Part shown: positions 7,303 through 11,698 of the stretch, one piece after another | Layout of the letters: each line of letters opens with the position of its first letter | Numbering within the stretch: position 1 is the first letter of the stretch | NCBI RefSeq assembly: GCF_002737765.1 | Contig: NZ_PEGG01000011.1 | Span: 1 to 11,698, forward strand | Origin: Caulobacter sp. B11 | GTDB taxonomy: Bacteria; Pseudomonadota; Alphaproteobacteria; Caulobacterales; Caulobacteraceae | DNA length: 11,698 bases | Direction of reading: 5' to 3' | Notes under the pieces: model-generated | The model's database searches: none | The model's input: only the letters and a program-made list of their open reading frames with translations | What the model was told of the DNA's origin: nothing | Program-made: the position numbers and the translations under genes

Positions 7303-7715
7303 GGGGAGATCTCACGTCTGTGGTCGCCACGGCCTTCGCGCTCACGCGCATAATCGTCGAGCGTCGCCCGGATCGTTCTGGAGATTGTTCCGGGTGTTAC
7401 GGGCTTTTGCAGGAATGGCAGCCCTTCGATGGCGGACCCGGCAACCATGACCTGCTCGCGGGAACGGCCTGTCAGCAAGATGAATGGCAGTTCAAACGCG
7501 GAAGGCATGGCTCTCGCTCGTCGAAAAAATTCAAGGCCATCCATGATCGGCATGTCGATGTCGGTTAGCACTAAGTCAAAGCTCTGGCGCGAAAGCCTAC
7601 AAAGGCCGTCCTCGCCATTGTAGGCGGTGACTACCGAGTGACCGTCCTGAACCAGCACATCGTGAATGAATTCACAGAAAAGTATATCATCGTCTAAAGC
7701 AAGGATCGTGGACAT
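7299..7715 (-). CDS. Single-domain response regulator (REC), first gene of the REC-REC-Hpt run
   Basis: A 138-residue receiver. Visible residues are the acidic cluster D8-D10 in LALDDDILF, phospho-acceptor D52 in LTDIDMPIMDG, T82 in LLTGRSRE and K104 in LQKPVTP. A short charged tail (about residues 121-138, Arg/Glu-rich) follows the receiver but has no recognisable output fold. The same frame is open upstream as far as 8567, but that extension crosses the divergent plus-strand regulator and is a shadow. The ATG at 7715 puts the first receiver strand (STILALDDD) right at the N-terminus. It is the promoter-proximal gene of the minus-strand run and shares the 204-bp upstream region with the FixJ-type regulator. 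Its partner kinase is not determined by sequence; the MASE1 kinase downstream is a candidate. Confidence 0.87.
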   Translation of the reverse strand: MSTILALDDDILFCEFIHDVLVQDGHSVVTAYNGEDGLCRLSRQSFDLVLTDIDMPIMDGLEFFRRARAMPSAFELPFILLTGRSREQVMVAGSAIEGLPFLQKPVTPGTISRTIRATLDDYAREREGRGDHRREISP

Positions 7716-7919
7716 AGATTGTTCTCGTGGTCGGCATCCCTCAGCCTCACTTGAACGACGATAAATGGTCTCGCACAATTGCCGGTTGTTGCTAGGTAAT
7801 TGTACCGATAGGCTCACCCAATAGCCGAGTGTATCTGCGCGCTCCGCTGACCGCAGCTCCAAACGGAGAGATGTTGCATGGTGCGGTGCAGCGCGCCAAA
7901 ACCCTGATAGAGTAAGCGG
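7716..7919. promoter_or_regulatory. Divergent intergenic region with an ACAATT-N17-AATTGT dyad
   Basis: This 204-bp gap lies between head-to-head genes, a minus-strand receiver and a plus-strand FixJ-type regulator, so it must carry the promoter(s) for at least these two. It contains an inverted repeat, ACAATT (7775-7780) and AATTGT (7798-7803), with 17 bases between the arms. That spacing would put the half-sites roughly two helical turns apart, compatible with a dimeric regulator. No convincing -35/-10 pair was found on either strand, which is common in alphaproteobacteria. Binding by the adjacent FixJ-type protein is a guess from position. Confidence 0.45.
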
Positions 7920-8558
7920 ATGACGAACCCGGAAGGCTGGCGGAAAGTATATATTGTCGATGACGACGCGCTGATGCGCGACGTTATCGCCGCCCATTTT
8001 CCGCCAGCGGAGTTTTCCGTGGAAACCTTCGGCTCGGCGCGTGACCTTTTGACGCGCCTGGCGGTCGATGCGGTTGGGTGCGTCGTAACCGACGTGCGCA
8101 TGTCGCCCATGGACGGCGTGGCCTTGACCGAGGCCCTTCGTGCGCATGCGCCGAAGATCATGGTGGTTGTCGTTACAGCTCATGCCGACGTGGCGCTGGC
8201 CGTTAGCGCCATGAAGGCTGGCGCGCGCGACTTCTTCGAAAAAAGTGAAGACCTCGCTCGCTTGGTCGAGGCCGTTCGCGCATTCGACGATCCGCCTCTG
8301 GTGGATCCGGCGACAGCCGTCGAGCGGGGCAGGGTCAGGCAGCGGCTCCAGACCCTGACAGCCAGAGAGTTGGAAATCCTTGTGGAGATCGGCCAAGGGC
8401 GCACCGGCCGCCAGATTTCCGATGGCCTGGGCATCAGCGTGCGCACCGTGGAAGCCCACCGCCGGGCGCTCATGTTGAAGATGGGCGCGGCAAGGCTGGG
8501 TCATCTGGTGCGGATGGCGACCCTGAGCGATTTGGATTCGCGACCTTCTGGCGCCTGA
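7920..8558 (+). CDS. FixJ/NarL-type response regulator (REC plus LuxR helix-turn-helix)
   Basis: A 212-residue transcription regulator. The receiver spans about residues 8-122: acidic pocket D14-D16 (YIVDDDALM), phospho-acceptor D58 (VVTDVRMSPMDG), switch T86 (VVTAHADV) and lysine K108 (FFEKSED). The usual Pro after this lysine is Ser. A linker leads to a LuxR-type DNA-binding domain at about 146-190, with LTARELEILVEIGQG and the recognition-helix region ISVRTVEAHRRALMLKMGA. The AHADV and MKAGARDFFEK segments match FixJ-like receivers. It is the only gene on the plus strand inside the signalling locus and the only DNA-binding output in view. It starts 204 bp from the divergent receiver gene and ends 2 bp before the convergent receiver gene. 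Its cognate kinase is unknown; one of the two local kinases is plausible. Confidence 0.92.
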   Translation: MTNPEGWRKVYIVDDDALMRDVIAAHFPPAEFSVETFGSARDLLTRLAVDAVGCVVTDVRMSPMDGVALTEALRAHAPKIMVVVVTAHADVALAVSAMKAGARDFFEKSEDLARLVEAVRAFDDPPLVDPATAVERGRVRQRLQTLTARELEILVEIGQGRTGRQISDGLGISVRTVEAHRRALMLKMGAARLGHLVRMATLSDLDSRPSGA

Positions 8559-8560
8559 GG

Positions 8561-8992
8561 CTAGCACGCCAGGATGACCGGATCGTTTTGCCGAGGCGGC
8601 GGTGCGCGCCGCCTAAGCATGCGCGCGACGCGCGACAGGAGTTGTGCGTCCTCAAAAGGTTTGGTCAGGAAGTCTCTAGCGCCCAATTCCATGGCGCTAC
8701 GCACCTCCATCGGCGTATTGCGCGCGGTGACCATCATAACGGGCAAACTCGCGAAACTGGGCGTTTTGCGCAGGTGACGCAGCACGCCAAGACCATCAAG
8801 TCGCGGCATGCCAATATCCAATACGAGAGCGGCCGGTCGCGACGCGTAGATTCCCTCGAGCGCCTCCCATCCATCCCGGGCCTGCGTCGTGTGATAACCG
8901 GCCAGATCGAGCCGGGTGGTAATCAGATCAAGGATCGCGCGATCATCATCAGCCACGAATATCCGGGGCGGGTGGCGATCAAGATTGCCCAA
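8561..8992 (-). CDS. Single-domain response regulator (REC) downstream of the hybrid kinase
   Basis: A 143-residue stand-alone receiver. Numbered from the chosen start, its key residues are the acidic cluster in VADDDRAIL (D15-D17), phospho-acceptor D59 in LVLDIGMPRLDG, T89 in MVTARNTP and K111 in LTKPFED. The C-terminal tail is short and Arg/Pro-rich. The start is TTG at 8992, because GGAGG lies 6 bases upstream, inside the end of the kinase gene, at ideal spacing. A longer frame from another TTG at 9010 exists but has no such site. The chosen start overlaps the hybrid kinase by 14 bp, so the two genes are coupled and this receiver is probably that kinase's partner or relay (inference). It ends 2 bp from the convergent FixJ-type gene. 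Confidence 0.85.
   Translation of the reverse strand: MGNLDRHPPRIFVADDDRAILDLITTRLDLAGYHTTQARDGWEALEGIYASRPAALVLDIGMPRLDGLGVLRHLRKTPSFASLPVMMVTARNTPMEVRSAMELGARDFLTKPFEDAQLLSRVARMLRRRAPPPRQNDPVILAC
8594..8614 (+). terminator. Stem-loop just past the FixJ-type gene, inside the opposing receiver gene
   Basis: AGGCGGC (8594-8600) and GCCGCCT (8608-8614) form a 7-bp GC stem with a 7-nt loop, 35 bases past the plus-strand regulator's stop. It lies within the last codons of the convergent receiver gene (the RRRAPPP segment), so the symmetry may come simply from Arg/Pro codons. No T-run follows. It could end plus-strand transcription, but this is a weak call. Confidence 0.22.
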
Positions 8993-11162
8993 GATCGGCC
9001 TCCAATTCAAAAGCGGCCGATAGTGCGATCAAGAGCGCCGCGGGGTCGATAGGCTTGGCGATCAAGCCATCAAACAGCGCTGTATCCAGAGGACTGGTCA
9101 CATCGGCGGAGAAGGCCAGAATCGGAATTTCCGCATTGGCCCCACCTCCATGGCGGATCACGCTCGCCGTCGCGGAACCGTCGAGCCCGGGCATTCGCAG
9201 ATCCAACAGGATCGCATCAAACGGTGCGCCCGAGGCTATCTCCAAGGCTGATTGTCCGTCACCTGCCGTCGTGACTTCGACGCCCAGTCCTCGGAGCGCC
9301 GCCCCGACCACGTCAAGGTTGGCGGGGTTGTCGTCGGCGACCAACACTCTGAGGCCGACCGGTAGCGCCTGTGCGGTTTTGGCGGCGTCAGGCAGGACTA
9401 TCGCCGCGGCTCTTGGCGCGGGGATCGAGAAGTGAAAACGCGCGCCGTGGCCGACTTGGCTTGTCAGGCCGATCTCGCCGCCCATCGCGGCAATGAGACC
9501 CTTGCAGATCGCCAAGCCGAGACCGGTGCCGCCGTGCGAACGGGTCGCCGAGGCATCAATCTGCGAAAAGCGCTGGAAAAGCTTGGCCTGCAACTCTGGT
9601 GCAATCCCCGCTCCCGTATCGCTTACGGCGAAGTGGAGGGCCTCGTCTTGATAGCTCGCCTCGATCCGGACTTCGCCGGCCTCGGTGAATTTCACAGCAT
9701 TGCCGACGAGATTGAGCAGCACTTGCCGTAGCCGATCCACATCGAGCAGAACGGTTTCCGGGAGTCCCTCAGCAAGGTCCAATCGCATCGCCAAGCCTTT
9801 CTCTTCGGCTTGCACGCTGAAAAGCTCGATGCTTTGGGTCAGTACAGCCAGGGGGCTGGCTGGTTGGCGCTTGACCTCAATTTGCCCGGCCTCGAGTTTT
9901 GAGAAATCGAGGATATCGTTGACCGTCGCGAGCAGCGCCGCGCCCGCATTCATCACGCGATCGACGAAGCGGCGCGTGTTGGACGACAGTTCGGGTTGCT
10001 CCTGGATCAGCCGGCTAAAGCCCAGGACCGAGGTCAGGGGCGTTCGCAACTCATGGCTCATATTGGCGAGGAAGTCGGTCTTGGCGTTAGCCGATGCCTC
10101 AGCCGCCGCACGCGCCTGCTCGGCGGCCTCTTCGGCGGCGACCGAAACGGAGATATCGCGAACCACGTCCTGGTACCCTAGCGGCGCGCCCGTTTCCGGA
10201 TCGAAGACCACCCGAGGGCGGCCTTCAAGCCAGATCCAACCTCCGTCAGCATGAAGCCCGCGATATCGAACCTGGGGCGTGGGCGCTTCAACGCCTTGAT
10301 GCAACAGCGCCCGGTACGCCGCGGCCACCGACTTTTGATCATCGGGATGGATCAGATCAAGAGGCCTCTGACCAATCAAGACCTCGGGTGCGTAGCCCAG
10401 GATGTGCTGGGATGAGGGCGTGACGAACTCGAAACGCCCCTCAATACTCAAGCGGGCGATCATGTCCGTGGCTTGTTCGGCCAGACGCCGATAACGCGCC
10501 TCACTATCCGCCACAGCCTGACGCGCCTCGAAGATGTCAGTGATATCGATCACGGTTCCCAACACCGCCCTGCGCGCGCCGTCCGCTTCCATTTCAATGA
10601 TCGAGCTGCCGCGCAGGTGGCGCACCACGCCGTCTCGGCGGATGATCCTGAAAACGGCGTCGAACTCCGGCTCGCCGGTCTTAAGCCTGCGAGCGATCCT
10701 TGCCTGTTCCTCGGCCCGTTCGTCTGGATGGAGTTGGGCGAGCAGATCATTCGCCGTCAGCGGTTGGTCGCTCCCTACGCCGTAAATCTCGTACATCTTG
10801 GGCGACAGGAAGAGATCGTTCGTCGCCAGATCGACCCGCCAGTAGCCAACTCCAGAGATGTCTTCGGCAAGTAGCGCTCTTTGGGCCTGCTCGCGCGCCA
10901 GGTCACGAGCGACAAGGGTCTCGGCTTCGAGCGCCTTGCGCTCTTGGATATCGCGAGAAACACCCAGAACCGCCGCCTGCGATTCAGCTCCATCTTGGAT
11001 GGAGCGCAGGCTGGTCTCGACCCAGACATAGTGGCCCAACTTGTGTCGTGAGCGATGCTGGACAGTGGCTTCGGCTTGGCCCTGCGCCAACGCTGAAAAG
11101 GCCGTCCTGACCGATAGCTGGTCTTCGGGATGCAGGAAGTCGGCCGTGCTCATCCCCTGCAC
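8979..11162 (-). CDS. Hybrid sensor histidine kinase, main part (PAS-PAS-PAS-HisKA-HATPase-REC), 5' part out of frame
   Basis: This 727-codon frame encodes most of a hybrid kinase. It opens inside PAS2 (MSTADFLHPEDQ, residues 4-15), then has PAS3 (about 100-212, GVGYWRVDL), PAS4 (about 222-338, YRRLAEQATDMI, HPDDQ, GGWIWLEGR) and a helical linker. HisKA carries NMSHELRTPLT with H370. HATPase_c shows NLVGNAVKF (N488), DTGAGI (515-520) and GGTGLGL (544-550). The C-terminal receiver has LVADDNPAN, phospho-acceptor D654 (LLDLRMPGLDG) and K703. No transmembrane segment is visible, so this part is cytoplasmic. The GTG at 11162 is merely the first possible start: PAS2 coding continues upstream in this frame to about 11214 (LYSSPALERLLGY) and then joins the preceding fragment across a one-base shift. 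The catalytic parts are intact. Whether a functional protein is made from an internal start is unknown. A receiver gene overlaps its 3' end. Confidence 0.85.
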   Translation of the reverse strand: MQGMSTADFLHPEDQLSVRTAFSALAQGQAEATVQHRSRHKLGHYVWVETSLRSIQDGAESQAAVLGVSRDIQERKALEAETLVARDLAREQAQRALLAEDISGVGYWRVDLATNDLFLSPKMYEIYGVGSDQPLTANDLLAQLHPDERAEEQARIARRLKTGEPEFDAVFRIIRRDGVVRHLRGSSIIEMEADGARRAVLGTVIDITDIFEARQAVADSEARYRRLAEQATDMIARLSIEGRFEFVTPSSQHILGYAPEVLIGQRPLDLIHPDDQKSVAAAYRALLHQGVEAPTPQVRYRGLHADGGWIWLEGRPRVVFDPETGAPLGYQDVVRDISVSVAAEEAAEQARAAAEASANAKTDFLANMSHELRTPLTSVLGFSRLIQEQPELSSNTRRFVDRVMNAGAALLATVNDILDFSKLEAGQIEVKRQPASPLAVLTQSIELFSVQAEEKGLAMRLDLAEGLPETVLLDVDRLRQVLLNLVGNAVKFTEAGEVRIEASYQDEALHFAVSDTGAGIAPELQAKLFQRFSQIDASATRSHGGTGLGLAICKGLIAAMGGEIGLTSQVGHGARFHFSIPAPRAAAIVLPDAAKTAQALPVGLRVLVADDNPANLDVVGAALRGLGVEVTTAGDGQSALEIASGAPFDAILLDLRMPGLDGSATASVIRHGGGANAEIPILAFSADVTSPLDTALFDGLIAKPIDPAALLIALSAAFELEADLGQS

Positions 11163-11653
11163 TTCGTCAGCGGCGTATCCGAGGAGTCTTTCGAGGGCCG
11201 GTGAGGAATACAGCCCTCCCCCACCGCGTCGTAGAGAGTGATCACATCGGCGGCGTTGTCGGCGAGCAGGCGATAGCGGGCCTCGCTTTTGCGCGCGCGA
11301 TCGAGGCGGGCCTGATGCTCGGTGACGTCCTGAAAGAGTCCAAACAGTGCGATAGGCTCGCCGGTCTCCCCAAGCTCGCAGACGGCCTTTGAGGTGACAT
11401 GGCGGATTTCGCCGTCGGGACGTCGTAGGCGCAGCTGAAATCCAAAGCCCGTTCGACTCGCTATGGCGTCATCAATGTGGCGCTTCACGACATCGCGGTC
11501 TTCGGGATGATAGAATTGCAGCGCATCGCCCAGATTGGGATCAAACGTGTCTCGGCTAACGCCGTGAATAACGTAAACCACGTCAGACCACTCGACCTTG
11601 CCGCTGGCTATGTCGAGGCGCCAGTGACCCACGCCCGACATGGTTTCAGCCAT
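11150..11653 (-). CDS. Hybrid histidine kinase, 5' fragment (PAS1 and the start of PAS2), frameshifted
   Basis: This fragment belongs to the same gene as the main kinase frame. Residues 7-118 are a complete PAS domain with PAC segment (GVGHWRLDIASG, HPEDRD, RLRRPDGEIRHV, FGLFQDVTEHQA). PAS2 then begins with SEARYRLLADNAADVITLYD (about 123-142). The frame runs out of PAS sequence after YDAVG, near 11220, and ends at 11150 with about 20 unrelated residues. Adding one base in the C5 run (11218-11222) would rejoin it to LYSSPALERLLGY in the other frame and restore a normal PAS2. The ATG at 11653 leaves almost nothing before PAS1, and this frame stays open to the window edge, so the true start is probably outside the window. 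A second shift near 11662 is possible. Confidence 0.75.
   Translation of the reverse strand: MAETMSGVGHWRLDIASGKVEWSDVVYVIHGVSRDTFDPNLGDALQFYHPEDRDVVKRHIDDAIASRTGFGFQLRLRRPDGEIRHVTSKAVCELGETGEPIALFGLFQDVTEHQARLDRARKSEARYRLLADNAADVITLYDAVGEGCIPHRPSKDSSDTPLTKCRG
11218..11222 (-). other. Probable -1 frameshift in a homopolymer inside the hybrid kinase gene
   Basis: The plus strand has a run of five C (five G on the coding strand). Upstream of it one frame encodes good PAS sequence ending LYDAVG; downstream a different frame encodes GGLYSSPALERLLGY, the expected continuation of the same PAS domain. One extra G would restore a continuous product. The lesion is a single missing base in a homopolymer, so it may be a real mutation, a phase-variable tract or a sequencing error. 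Confidence 0.75.
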
Positions 11654-11698
11654 GAGCAGTAGGGTTCGCTTTTTCGGCCACTCTCCGCACCGACTGCC

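Noticed and set aside
7716..8567. Extension of the first receiver frame upstream to 8567
   Set aside because: Runs antisense through the FixJ-type gene and the divergent intergenic region; receiver homology begins at the ATG at 7715.
1..11698. CRISPR arrays, insertion sequences, tRNA or rRNA genes
   Set aside because: Looked for regularly spaced repeats, terminal inverted repeats with a transposase, and tRNA-like cloverleaf sequence by eye; none was convincing.

Overview
The window looks like a chromosomal stretch of a high-GC alphaproteobacterium, probably of the Caulobacterales (Caulobacter/Phenylobacterium type). The basis is strong G/C bias at third codon positions, GTG and TTG starts, alphaproteobacterial forms of HolB, TatD and the PhnP-like hydrolase, and a dense set of PAS-type histidine kinases. 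The genus is an inference; no rRNA, tRNA or other marker is present to fix it.

Left part (1-4057, plus strand): a tightly packed housekeeping run holds the 3' part of holB (DNA polymerase III delta' subunit), a TatD-family metal-dependent hydrolase 4 bp later, and a PhnP-like metallo-beta-lactamase-fold hydrolase whose TTG start overlaps the tatD stop. After a small GC-rich inverted repeat comes a separate gene for an exported PHP-domain (CehA/McbA-like) metallohydrolase. Positions 4058-4514 hold no gene I can support.

Right part (4515-11698): a two-component signalling locus, nearly all on the minus strand. Reading with transcription from the right edge, it starts with a hybrid histidine kinase (four PAS domains, HisKA, HATPase_c, REC) that is broken by a one-base frameshift in PAS2 and may carry a second frameshift near the window edge. 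A stand-alone receiver overlaps its end. A plus-strand FixJ/NarL-type regulator then sits tail-to-tail with that receiver, 2 bp apart. From a 204-bp divergent intergenic region, a second minus-strand run reads receiver, receiver, Hpt phosphotransfer protein and a MASE1-PAS-HisKA-HATPase kinase. The first three overlap by 4 and 11 bp.

How they may work together (inference): two kinases, three free receivers plus one fused receiver, and one Hpt protein have the parts for a His-Asp-His-Asp phosphorelay. The FixJ-type protein is the only DNA-binding output in view. No CRISPR array, insertion sequence, tRNA or rRNA was seen.
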